Assembly: GCF_031845305.1 (NCBI RefSeq)
Contig: NZ_JAVREH010000011.1
Location: forward strand, 1 to 64,000
Source of the DNA: Jatrophihabitans_A lederbergiae
Lineage (GTDB): Bacteria; Actinomycetota; Actinomycetes; Mycobacteriales; Jatrophihabitantaceae
Direction: 5' to 3'
DNA length: 64,000 bases
Shown: positions 7,861 to 16,548 of the stretch, piece by piece
Numbering within the stretch: the stretch's first letter is position 1
How the letters are laid out: each line of letters begins with the position of its first letter
Position numbers and translations under genes: made by a program
Notes under the pieces: model-generated
Told to the model about the DNA's origin: nothing
Databases searched by the model: none
What the model saw: the letters and a program-made list of their open reading frames with translations, nothing else

Positions 7861-10800
7861 ATGGGCGTAAGGCTGATCGCCGGGATCACTGCCGCTGCCA
7901 CGGGGGTCTTAGGGCTTCTCGTCGTGGCGACGGCGACGCCGGCGGCCGCACTGGAGGGGACGGTGCCTTCCACGGTGGCGCCGAGTTGGCAGACCAACGG
8001 TGCCGTGTCGGCGATCGCGGCCACCAACGGGGTGGTCTACGTCGGCGGTGACTTCACCAGCGTCCGGCCGCCCGGCGCCGTGGCGGGCTCGGGCGAGGTT
8101 GCGCGCAACCACTTGGCGGCGTTCAACGCCAGCACCGGCGCGCTCATCACCTCGTTCAACCACAACGTCAATGCCGCGGTGAAGGTGCTGTCGATCAGCG
8201 CTGACGGGCAGACGGTATATGCCGGCGGTGACTTCACCACCGTGGACGGGACCACCCGCAACCGGATCGCCGCGTTCACGGCTTCGTCCGGTGCGATGTC
8301 GGCCTGGAACCCGAACGCCAATGGCAGAGTGGCCGGCATTGCCGCGACCGCCTCCACCGTCTATGTCGGTGGCTCCTTCTCCACCATCGGTGGACGGACC
8401 GAGCGCCGGGTCGCCGCGCTGAGCCCGAGCACCGGCGCCGCGCTGGGCACGTTCAACACGACGCCCGACAATATCGTCTACCAGCTCGCTGTCTCGCCCC
8501 AGGGTGACAAGCTCTACCTCGCCGGTGCGTTCCTGAGCGTCAACGGCGACACCAGCTACCACGCCGCGGCAGTCGTGGACACCGCCACCGGTGCCACCCT
8601 GCCGTTCTCCGCCGGTTCGATCATCCCGCCGAAGACGGATGCGTGCATCGTCGAGGCCAAGTCCGTCAAGACCGACTCCGGCGGCGCCTACTTCGGCGTC
8701 GAGGGCACCGGCCCGGGTTGCTTCGACGGCACCTTCGGCGTGAACGGCGGGGACGGCTCGCTGCGCTGGCAGAGCAGGTGCCTCGGCGCCACCCAGGCGG
8801 TGCAGCCGATCGGTGGCATCCTCTACACCGGCTCGCACAGCCACGACTGCAGCGCCGACCAGGGCACCGACCCGGACGCGTTCCCAGAGGTGGGCTGGTC
8901 CAAGGGTGTCTCGCGGCACCTGCTGTCGCGCACCACCAGCGGTGGCCTGGTGTCCAACTGGTACCCGAACACCAACGGCGGCATCGCCCCGGCCGGCCAG
9001 ACCGCGGCCCTCGGCCCGCGGGTGCTGGCCACCGACGGCAGCCGGCTCTTCGTCGGCGGCGAGTTCACGACCGTCAACGGGCTCGCGCAGCAGGGCTTCG
9101 CCCGATTCGACCCGGCTACCGGCGACCTGGCCGCACCGGCTCGTCCGGCCACGCCCACGGTGGTTGCCCGGGCCGGCGGCAAGGTCTCCATCTTCGTGCA
9201 GGCCCCGCTGGACACCGATGACACCGATATGACGGTCCGGCTCTACCGCGACGGCGCCAGCGCCCCGATCGCCACCGCGGCGGTGCACTCGCTGTTCTGG
9301 AAGCAGCCGGTGCTGGCATTCAGCGACGACGGCCTGGCTGTCGGCAGCAGCCACACCTACACTGCCGACGCGATCGAGACCTATGGTTCCAACGCCGGCC
9401 CGAAGTCCTCGGCCAGCCGGGCGGTCACCGTGGTGACCACCCCGCCGACCTACGAAGCGGCGGTCGCCGCCGACAACCCGGCGCTGGACTGGCGTCTCGG
9501 CGACGCCGCCGGCCCGGTGCTGGCCGACTCCTCCGCCAGCAAGAACGCGGGCCTCGCCTTCGGTGGTGCCGCGGTGAGCTACGGCGCCGCTGGTGCGGTG
9601 CCCGGCAACACCGCGATCACCACCAACGGCTCGACCGGGTATGCCTCCTCCACCGTCAAGCAGGCCTCACCCTCGACCTACTCGGTCGAGACCTGGTTCA
9701 AGACCACCAGCACCGCCGGCGGCAAGCTCATCGGCTTCGGTGACCAGCAGGGCGGCCTGGACTTCGGCGGCAACCCGGTGCAGAGCGGTTCCTACGACAA
9801 GCAGGTCTACCTGACCAACGACGGGCACCTGGTGTTCGGCGTCTACGTCGGTTACGCCGACACCCTGACCTCGGCCAACGCCTACAACGACGGGCAGTGG
9901 CACCAGGTGGTGGGCACCCAGGGCCCCCTGGGCCTGACCCTCTACGTCGACGGGGCCAAGGTCGGCCACGACACCCAGACCCAGAACCAGTCCTTCGCCG
10001 GGTACTGGCGGATCGGCGGCGACAACCTCAACGGCTGGCCCAACCAGCCGACCAGCAATTTCTTCGCCGGATCGATCGACGAGACGGCCGTGTATGACCA
10101 CGCACTCGGCCTGAGCGCGGTGCAGAACCACTACGCCGCCTCCGGCCGCACCCCGCCGCCCTCCACTGCTCCGACGGACGCCTACGGCAAGGCCGTCTAC
10201 AACGACGTGCCGTCGACCTTCTGGCGCCTGGACGAGACCTCGGGCACCACGGCGGCGGACTCCTCGGACAACGGCAGCATCGGCAGTTATGTCGGCGGTG
10301 TGGTCCAGGGCGCCGGCGGCGCGATCAGCACTGGCACCGCCGCGACCTTCGACGGCAGCACCGGCAACGTCGCGCTCGGCTCCCAGCGCAGCGGACCGTC
10401 GTCGTACTCGACCGAGCTGTGGTTCAAGACCGGTACCACCAACGGCGGCAAGCTGATCGGCTTCGGCGACGCCCAGACCGGTATGAGCGGTAGCTACGAC
10501 AAGCAGGTCTACCTCACCAACGACGGCCGGCTGGTCTTCGGCGTGTACAACAACGGCTTCGACACCGTGTACTCGCCGGCCGGCTTCAACGACAACCAGT
10601 GGCACCAGGTCGTCGCGACCCAGGGTTCGGCCGGAATGGCGCTCTATGTCGATGACCACCTGGTGGGCACCAACGGCGCCTCGGCCAACCAGGGCTACAG
10701 CGGTTACTGGCGGGTCGGCGGCGACAACCTCAACGCCTGGCCGGACCAGCCCAGCAGCGCGTACTTCGCGGGCACCGTCGACGAGGTCGCCATCTATGAC

Positions 10801-12315
10801 AGCGTGCTGAGCGCCGGTCAGGTCGATGCCCACTACACCGCCTCGGGCCGCAGCGGCCCGGACGCGGTGGCGCCCACCACGTCGATCAGCTCGCCGGCCG
10901 ACGGCGCGACGGTCGGCACCGGCACCGTGACCGTCACCGCGACGGCCTCGGACAACGTCGGCGTGACTGCGGTGGACCTGCGGGTCGACGGCACCATGGT
11001 GGCAACCGACACCGCCGCGCCCTACACCTTCAGCTGGAGTGCCGGCAGCGGCTCGCACACGCTGCAGACCATCGCCCACGACGCGGCCGCCAACACCGGC
11101 AGTTCGGCGCTCGTGCACGTCACCGCCACCGCGCCCGACACGACGAACCCGACAACGGCGATCACCTCGCCGGTCGCCGGGGACACCGTCTACGGCCCGA
11201 CGACGGTCACCGCCACGGCCACCGACGACACCGGCGTGGCCTCGGTCGCGCTGCAGGTCGACGGCACCACGGTGGCCACCGACACGACCGCGCCGTACAG
11301 CTTCAGCTGGAACGCCACCGCGGTCGGCTCGCACACCCTGCGGACGGTGGCGACCGATGCCGCCGGCAACAGCGGCCAGTCGGCGCCGGTGACGGTCACG
11401 GTGACGGCGCCTGCCGACACCACGCCGCCGACCGCGCCCGGCTCGTTGACCGCCTCGCAGGTCACCACCTCGTCGGTGACGCTGTCCTGGACCGCCGCGA
11501 CCGATGACCGCTCGGTCGCCGGTTACCGGGTGGTCCGCAACGGCACGGTGCTGGCCGGCACGGTGACGGGCCTCAGTTACACCGACACCGGCCTGACAGC
11601 GGGCACGGCCTACACCTACACGGTGCGGGCGGTGGACGCGGCCGGCAACGTCGGCCCGGACAGCAACCAGGTCCTCATCACCACGCTGTCCGGCAACCCG
11701 GTGCTGTTCTCCGACAGCTGGTCAGCGGCAGACGGTGCGCCGTGGTCCTCGGCCTGGACCGCCGGCAGCAGCAACGCCACGGTGAACACCCAGTCCGGCA
11801 CCGGTCGGATCGCCCTGAACGATGTGGCCGGTGCCTACGGCCGGGTTCAGCTGACCGGGCTGGCTGCCCGCTCCAACAGCGAGCTGCTGACGTCGTTCAA
11901 CTGGTCGTCCAACACCGCGCTGAGCTACCTCGACGTCTACCTGCGGGGGTCGGGTGGCTGGCAGAACGCCTACCGGCCGAAGAACGGTTACGGCTTGGAG
12001 CTGCAGTCCAACTCCGCGACGGTGACCGTGCAGAAAAGTGTCAATGGCACGACGAGTGCGGTGCAGTCGGTGGCTGGTGGTCAGGCGCTGACGACGGCCA
12101 AGCAGTGGCTGCGGTTGCGGGTCAGTGGTTCGACGATCCAGTTCAAGATCTGGACCGATGGCAGCACCGAGCCGGCGGTCTGGAAGTCCACCAACACCGA
12201 CACCGGTGTCAGCGCGGCGGGCCAGCTGTTCATCTCCTCCAACCGGGGCAGCTCCAACATCGGCTCGAAGGCAGTCTCGTTCGATGACCTGTCGATCCGA
12301 GACGCCCAGCAGTAG
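7861..12315 (+). CDS. Secreted beta-propeller/LamG/Ig/FN3 matrix protein
   Basis: 1484 residues. Signal peptide at 1-33 (hydrophobic core, then TPAAALEG). Residues about 35-420 form a propeller of VYVGGDFT-type repeats (delta-60/DUF5122-like). An FN3-like stretch follows, then two LamG domains (about 530-760 and 770-1000, each with GGKLIGFGD and KQVYLTNDG), two Ig-like domains (about 1000 and 1093 onward, PYTFSW/PYSFSW), an FN3 domain (about 1190-1275) and a C-terminal module (about 1280-1484) nearly identical to that of the next gene. The ATG at 7861 has AGGGGGGA upstream and begins the signal peptide. No LPXTG anchor or membrane tail is seen. Probably an extracellular polysaccharide-binding or adhesive component. 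Confidence 0.8.
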   Translation: MGVRLIAGITAAATGVLGLLVVATATPAAALEGTVPSTVAPSWQTNGAVSAIAATNGVVYVGGDFTSVRPPGAVAGSGEVARNHLAAFNASTGALITSFNHNVNAAVKVLSISADGQTVYAGGDFTTVDGTTRNRIAAFTASSGAMSAWNPNANGRVAGIAATASTVYVGGSFSTIGGRTERRVAALSPSTGAALGTFNTTPDNIVYQLAVSPQGDKLYLAGAFLSVNGDTSYHAAAVVDTATGATLPFSAGSIIPPKTDACIVEAKSVKTDSGGAYFGVEGTGPGCFDGTFGVNGGDGSLRWQSRCLGATQAVQPIGGILYTGSHSHDCSADQGTDPDAFPEVGWSKGVSRHLLSRTTSGGLVSNWYPNTNGGIAPAGQTAALGPRVLATDGSRLFVGGEFTTVNGLAQQGFARFDPATGDLAAPARPATPTVVARAGGKVSIFVQAPLDTDDTDMTVRLYRDGASAPIATAAVHSLFWKQPVLAFSDDGLAVGSSHTYTADAIETYGSNAGPKSSASRAVTVVTTPPTYEAAVAADNPALDWRLGDAAGPVLADSSASKNAGLAFGGAAVSYGAAGAVPGNTAITTNGSTGYASSTVKQASPSTYSVETWFKTTSTAGGKLIGFGDQQGGLDFGGNPVQSGSYDKQVYLTNDGHLVFGVYVGYADTLTSANAYNDGQWHQVVGTQGPLGLTLYVDGAKVGHDTQTQNQSFAGYWRIGGDNLNGWPNQPTSNFFAGSIDETAVYDHALGLSAVQNHYAASGRTPPPSTAPTDAYGKAVYNDVPSTFWRLDETSGTTAADSSDNGSIGSYVGGVVQGAGGAISTGTAATFDGSTGNVALGSQRSGPSSYSTELWFKTGTTNGGKLIGFGDAQTGMSGSYDKQVYLTNDGRLVFGVYNNGFDTVYSPAGFNDNQWHQVVATQGSAGMALYVDDHLVGTNGASANQGYSGYWRVGGDNLNAWPDQPSSAYFAGTVDEVAIYDSVLSAGQVDAHYTASGRSGPDAVAPTTSISSPADGATVGTGTVTVTATASDNVGVTAVDLRVDGTMVATDTAAPYTFSWSAGSGSHTLQTIAHDAAANTGSSALVHVTATAPDTTNPTTAITSPVAGDTVYGPTTVTATATDDTGVASVALQVDGTTVATDTTAPYSFSWNATAVGSHTLRTVATDAAGNSGQSAPVTVTVTAPADTTPPTAPGSLTASQVTTSSVTLSWTAATDDRSVAGYRVVRNGTVLAGTVTGLSYTDTGLTAGTAYTYTVRAVDAAGNVGPDSNQVLITTLSGNPVLFSDSWSAADGAPWSSAWTAGSSNATVNTQSGTGRIALNDVAGAYGRVQLTGLAARSNSELLTSFNWSSNTALSYLDVYLRGSGGWQNAYRPKNGYGLELQSNSATVTVQKSVNGTTSAVQSVAGGQALTTAKQWLRLRVSGSTIQFKIWTDGSTEPAVWKSTNTDTGVSAAGQLFISSNRGSSNIGSKAVSFDDLSIRDAQQ

Positions 12316-12325
12316 TTCGCAGCAG

Positions 12326-12356
12326 GCAGGACGGGCGCACCCAGCGCCCGCCCTGC
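12326..12356 (+). terminator. Hairpin after the first propeller gene
   Basis: GCAGG-a-CGGGCGC (12326-12338), loop ACCCA, then GCGCCCG-c-CCTGC (12344-12356). Twelve base pairs with one mismatch, 10 bases after the stop. There is no T-run, as is usual for actinobacterial terminators. It could attenuate transcription into the next gene. Confidence 0.55.
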
Positions 12357-12415
12357 TCATACCTGGCAAGTCCGCACCCGGGGGGCGCGGCCTTTCTTCA
12401 CGAGGGAATTCGGAT

Positions 12416-15400
12416 ATGAGCAGTCGCAACATGCAGGGCCCGGCCGCCGGACGCAACCACGCCGGACTGGCCGCGCTGATCCGGCGCAGCCGCACCCTGG
12501 CGACCACCGTGGCGGTCACTGCCGGCGTGCTCGCCGGCGGTCTGGTCGGCGTCGGCACCGCGGCGCCGGCCACCGCCGGCACCCCGGTGGTGCTCGACGG
12601 CTCGCAATCCTCGCTCGCGGCCCCCTCCTGCTGGGCGATCAAGCAGCAGAAGCCGACGAGCACCGACGGCGTCTACTGGCTGCAGACTGCGCAGCTGATC
12701 GCGCCGGAGCAGTTCTACTGCGACATGACGACCGACGGCGGCGGCTGGGTGCTGGCCGGCCGCGGGCGGGAAAACTGGACCTGGGCCTACGGCGGCCAGG
12801 GCAGCACGGCAGCGCTGCGCAACACGCCCACCGGCACCGGCGTGTTCGCCCCGGCGACGCTGTCGGCCGCGACCGTCGAGGGACTGCTCGGCGGTGGCCG
12901 GGTCGATGCCCTGACCGACGGCATCCGGGTTCGCCGGGCGACGAATGTCGCGGGCACCGCCTACCAGGAGCTGCGCCTCAAGCCCGCCAACCGTGCCAAC
13001 TGGACGTGGGCGATCGGTGGCGGCGTGCTGACCTCCGCCGTCTCAGTCGACGGGCTCAACTACTCCGGCGGCAACACCCAGTCCTGGGCCACCGCCAGCA
13101 CCGAAAAAGGGCTGTTCCGGCTCTACACCACTGAGTCGAAGATGCACAACTACAAGATGGGCTTCGGCTACGGCGACGGCGCCAACAACGGCGGCACCCC
13201 GCCGATCAACAACAGCACCGTCGTCGGGCAGAACAACGCCACCAGCTACCTCTGGCAGTACGGCGTCGAGAACGGCGCGCTCCCCTTCAGCCAGGTCTGG
13301 TTGCGACCCAAGCTGACCACCTCCAGCTACCAGCCGATTCCGGCGGCAGGCCTGCCTGCCTCCACGGTCCGGCCGCTGGCCTCGTCCACGACCTCACCCA
13401 ATACTCCGTGGGGGGTGACCGGCATCGTCGGCACGCCCAGCGAGCTCAACATGGAGGTCGAGACCTTCGCCCAGATCGGCAACGTGATGTACGTCGGCGG
13501 CGGCTTTCAGTACGTGCAGAAGGGCGCCAACCCAGCCGCGGCGGACAAGATCGCCCAGCCGTGGCTGGCCGCCTTCGACGTCAACACGGGTGCCTGGATC
13601 TCGAGCTTCCGGCCCGCCCTGAACAACCGGGTCTGGGACCTGCAGGCGACCCCGGACGGCAAGCTCGTGGTCGGCGGTGAGTTCACCACCGTCAACGGTG
13701 CGACCGGCTCGACCGGGATCACCGAGCTGGACCCGATCACCGGAGCCAAGGTGTCGACCTGGAACGCCTCTGTCGAGTACATCAACACCGAGGTCGGCAA
13801 TCCCGGGCCGCAGGTCAAGGCGATCGACTACCAGGACGGCTGGCTCTACATCGGCGGCCGGTTCAACCGGGTCACCGGCGGCACCCCCGTCAGGGGGCCG
13901 GTCACGGTGGGCCGGGCGGCCCGGCTGCGGGTCTCCGACGGCCAGCCCGACGGCACCTGGAAGCCGAACTTCGACGGCTCGGTGATCGAGCTGGACGCCA
14001 GCGCCAAGGGCGACCGGGTCTATTTCTCCGGCTACTTCAACAATGTCAACGGCGTCGCCTCGAAGAACATCGGCGTGATCAGCACCGCCGCGGGCGCGGC
14101 CTCCGTTCCCGGCCTCGCGGCCTGGCAGCCCAGCATCGGCTCGGGCGTCAAGACGTACCAGCAGGCGATCAAGGAAGACGGCAACTACGTCTGGCAGGGC
14201 GGCTCGGAGCACGTCCTGGGCCAGTACGACCGCAGCAGCTACGCACTGAAGAGCTCGGACATCACCAAGGCCGGTGGCGACATCCAGACGATTGCGATTT
14301 ACAACGGAGTCGTCTACGCCAGCTGCCACTGCGGCAACTACGCCTACTCCAACGACCTGCACTACGACAACCCGATCCCGTACGCCTCGGACGTCAACAA
14401 CATCAAGTACATCGGTGCCTGGGACGAGGTGACCGGGCAGTACCTGCCCGACTTCTACCCGGGCGCGCTGGACACCCGCTCGGGCATCGGCGGCTGGGAA
14501 CTCACGCCTGACTCCAACGGCTGCCTGTGGTTCGGTGGCGACTTCAAGCAGGGCTCCTACCAGAGCACCGGCTACCAGTGGCTCGGCGGCTTCGGCAAGT
14601 TCTGCCCCCGGGACTCCGTCGCGCCGACGACGCCGGCCAACCTGACAGTGGCGACCGCGAGCACCGGCGGCACCAGGCTCAGTTGGAACGCCGCCACCGA
14701 CAATTCTGGAGCGGTGCACTACGAGGTGCTGCGCGGTGACCGGGTGATCGGTGCCACCACGGGCCTGTCCTACATCGACACCACCGGCTCGCTGCCCGCC
14801 AACTACTGGGTTCGCGCGGTGGACAACGGCGGTAACCGGTCGGCCACCACCGCGATGGTGACCATGCAGGCGCCGGACACCACGGCGCCGACGGCCTCGA
14901 TCACCAGCCCGGCGAGCGGTGCCTCGGTCTACGGGCCGGTCACGGTGACCGCCACGGCTGCCGACGACCGCGCCGTCTCGTCCGTGGACCTGCTGGTCGA
15001 CGGCGCGGTGCTGGCCACCTCCACCACCGCTCCGTACAGCTTCAACTGGTCGGCGACCGCGGTCGGCAGCCACACCTTGCAGGTGGTGGCGCATGACGCC
15101 GCGGGCAACACCGGTGCGTCGACTTCGGTCACTGTGACGGTGCCGCCGGACACCACGGCGCCGAGCGCTCCCGGCGCGCTGAGCTCCACCGGGGTGACCA
15201 CCACAGCCGCGACCCTGTCCTGGTCGGCGGCGACCGATGACCGTGCGGTGGCCGGCTACCAGGTGCTGCGCAACGCCACGGTGGTCGGGCAGACCACCGC
15301 GCTCAGCTACACCGACACCGGCCTGACAGCGGGGACCACGTACACCTACACGGTGCGGGCGGTGGACGCGGCCGGCAACGTCGGCCCGGACAGCAATGCG

Positions 15401-16042
15401 GTTGCGGTGACCACCAGTTCGCAGGTCGCCCCGCTGTTCGCCGAGTCGTGGCCCGGTACCGACGGCGCGGCCTGGTCGCCGGCCTGGACGTCGAGCGCGG
15501 CGAGCGGCACGGTCGACACCCGGTCCGGTGCGGGTCGCATCGCGGTCGACGACGTCTCGGGGGCTTATGCCAGGACGCAGCTCACCGGCCTGGCCGTCCG
15601 CTCGGACAGCGAGCTGCTGACCTCGTTCAGCTGGTCGTCCAACACCGCGCTGAGTTACCTGACCATCTACCTGCGGGGATCGGGTGGCTGGCAGAACGCC
15701 TACCGGCCGAAGAACGGCTACGGCTTGCAGCTGCAGTCCAACTCGGGCACCGTCGTCGTGCAGAAGAATGTCAACAGTGTCACCAGCACGGTGCAGTCGG
15801 TGACCGGTGGCCAGGCGCTGACGACGGCCAAGCAGTGGCTGCGGTTGCGGGTCAGTGGTTCGACGGTCCAGTTCAAGATCTGGACCGATGGCAGCACCGA
15901 GCCGACCACCTGGAAGTCCACCAACACCGACACCAGCGTGGCCACCGCCGGGCAGCTGTTCCTCTCCGTGGTCCGCGGTGGGACCAACGTAGGTGCCAAG
16001 TCTGTGGCCTTCGACGATCTGTCCATCGGCAACGCTGAGTAA
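12416..16042 (+). CDS. Secreted fibrinogen-like/beta-propeller/FN3/Ig matrix protein
   Basis: 1208 residues from an ATG with GAGGGA upstream. A long n-region precedes a signal peptide ending near residue 54 (APATAG). Residues about 60-300 are a fibrinogen-like domain with FYCDMTTDGGGW. Residues about 330-730 form a propeller with VYVGG/VVGGEFT repeats. Then come FN3 (735-820), Ig-like (820-908), FN3 (912-1001) and the C-terminal module (1003-1208) shared with the preceding protein, down to long identical nucleotide stretches. The fibrinogen fold usually binds sugars or acetyl groups; that this one does is inference. Together with the upstream gene it looks like a duplicated pair of matrix proteins whose N-terminal binding domains diverged. 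Confidence 0.8.
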   Translation: MSSRNMQGPAAGRNHAGLAALIRRSRTLATTVAVTAGVLAGGLVGVGTAAPATAGTPVVLDGSQSSLAAPSCWAIKQQKPTSTDGVYWLQTAQLIAPEQFYCDMTTDGGGWVLAGRGRENWTWAYGGQGSTAALRNTPTGTGVFAPATLSAATVEGLLGGGRVDALTDGIRVRRATNVAGTAYQELRLKPANRANWTWAIGGGVLTSAVSVDGLNYSGGNTQSWATASTEKGLFRLYTTESKMHNYKMGFGYGDGANNGGTPPINNSTVVGQNNATSYLWQYGVENGALPFSQVWLRPKLTTSSYQPIPAAGLPASTVRPLASSTTSPNTPWGVTGIVGTPSELNMEVETFAQIGNVMYVGGGFQYVQKGANPAAADKIAQPWLAAFDVNTGAWISSFRPALNNRVWDLQATPDGKLVVGGEFTTVNGATGSTGITELDPITGAKVSTWNASVEYINTEVGNPGPQVKAIDYQDGWLYIGGRFNRVTGGTPVRGPVTVGRAARLRVSDGQPDGTWKPNFDGSVIELDASAKGDRVYFSGYFNNVNGVASKNIGVISTAAGAASVPGLAAWQPSIGSGVKTYQQAIKEDGNYVWQGGSEHVLGQYDRSSYALKSSDITKAGGDIQTIAIYNGVVYASCHCGNYAYSNDLHYDNPIPYASDVNNIKYIGAWDEVTGQYLPDFYPGALDTRSGIGGWELTPDSNGCLWFGGDFKQGSYQSTGYQWLGGFGKFCPRDSVAPTTPANLTVATASTGGTRLSWNAATDNSGAVHYEVLRGDRVIGATTGLSYIDTTGSLPANYWVRAVDNGGNRSATTAMVTMQAPDTTAPTASITSPASGASVYGPVTVTATAADDRAVSSVDLLVDGAVLATSTTAPYSFNWSATAVGSHTLQVVAHDAAGNTGASTSVTVTVPPDTTAPSAPGALSSTGVTTTAATLSWSAATDDRAVAGYQVLRNATVVGQTTALSYTDTGLTAGTTYTYTVRAVDAAGNVGPDSNAVAVTTSSQVAPLFAESWPGTDGAAWSPAWTSSAASGTVDTRSGAGRIAVDDVSGAYARTQLTGLAVRSDSELLTSFSWSSNTALSYLTIYLRGSGGWQNAYRPKNGYGLQLQSNSGTVVVQKNVNSVTSTVQSVTGGQALTTAKQWLRLRVSGSTVQFKIWTDGSTEPTTWKSTNTDTSVATAGQLFLSVVRGGTNVGAKSVAFDDLSIGNAE

Positions 16043-16061
16043 CGGTTGCCGCTCTGCGGGC

Positions 16062-16104
16062 ACGAATCAGGGGACGGGCGCTGGGCGCCCGTCCCCTAAT
16101 TCGT
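16062..16104 (+). terminator. Strong hairpin terminator after the second propeller gene
   Basis: GGGGACGGGCGC (16070-16081), loop TGG, GCGCCCGTCCCC (16085-16096): a perfect 12-bp stem. After a 2x2 internal loop it continues as ACGAAT (16062-16067) with ATTCGT (16099-16104). It starts 20 bases after the stop codon and most likely ends the propeller-gene transcript. Confidence 0.8.
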
Positions 16105-16548
16105 TGTGATGTCGACAATCCGTCGGGTTTGTCATTTGTGTGATCGGCCACGTCGACACTTGAAACGTCTCCGTATCAATCGCAGCTGACCGCCGACGGT
16201 GCAAGCTGGCCGAATGTCGCGAATCAGCTCTTCCGAGTTCCGCTTGGAGGATTTGAGATGGTCGTCAGGTGCTTCCGGCTCGTCAGCTAACGGCCCCTCC
16301 AGACAGGCCCTGTCACAGTCCGTAGCAAGTTTCCCTGGTCCATTGACGTAAAGGACTTTGCTAATTGATCTTGCTAGATCTTTGCACGCGCTGCGTGGTG
16401 TGGGCCTAGGTATCGGCCGCACCGAGGCCGCAACTACCTCAACGCTCCAATCTGGACCTGACGAAGACTTAACACCCGCGCGAGCGAGAGCTCAGATCAG
16501 TATTCGGTTGGACGATGTAAGGGGTAACGACTACTAGGAGTGATCAAA
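16105..16548. other. Long intergenic region upstream of the first GH16 gene
   Basis: About 440 bases, visibly less GC-rich than the genes. It contains GATCTTGCTAGATC (16367-16380), an inverted repeat of GATCT/AGATC, and GACGTAAAGGA (16345-16355), which shares 10 bases with 5755-5764. No convincing reading frame: a 96-codon minus-strand frame has no family resemblance or ribosome site. It likely holds the promoter and control sites of the GH16 gene, but I cannot place the -10/-35 pair. Confidence 0.4.

Noticed and set aside
16132..16422. 96-codon minus-strand frame in the gap before the GH16 gene
   Set aside because: No ribosome site, no family resemblance and odd composition; treated as non-coding.
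16508..16537. TTGGAC and TACTAG look like a promoter
   Set aside because: Spacing is 18 but the -10 would overlap the ribosome site and leave no transcript start before the GTG.
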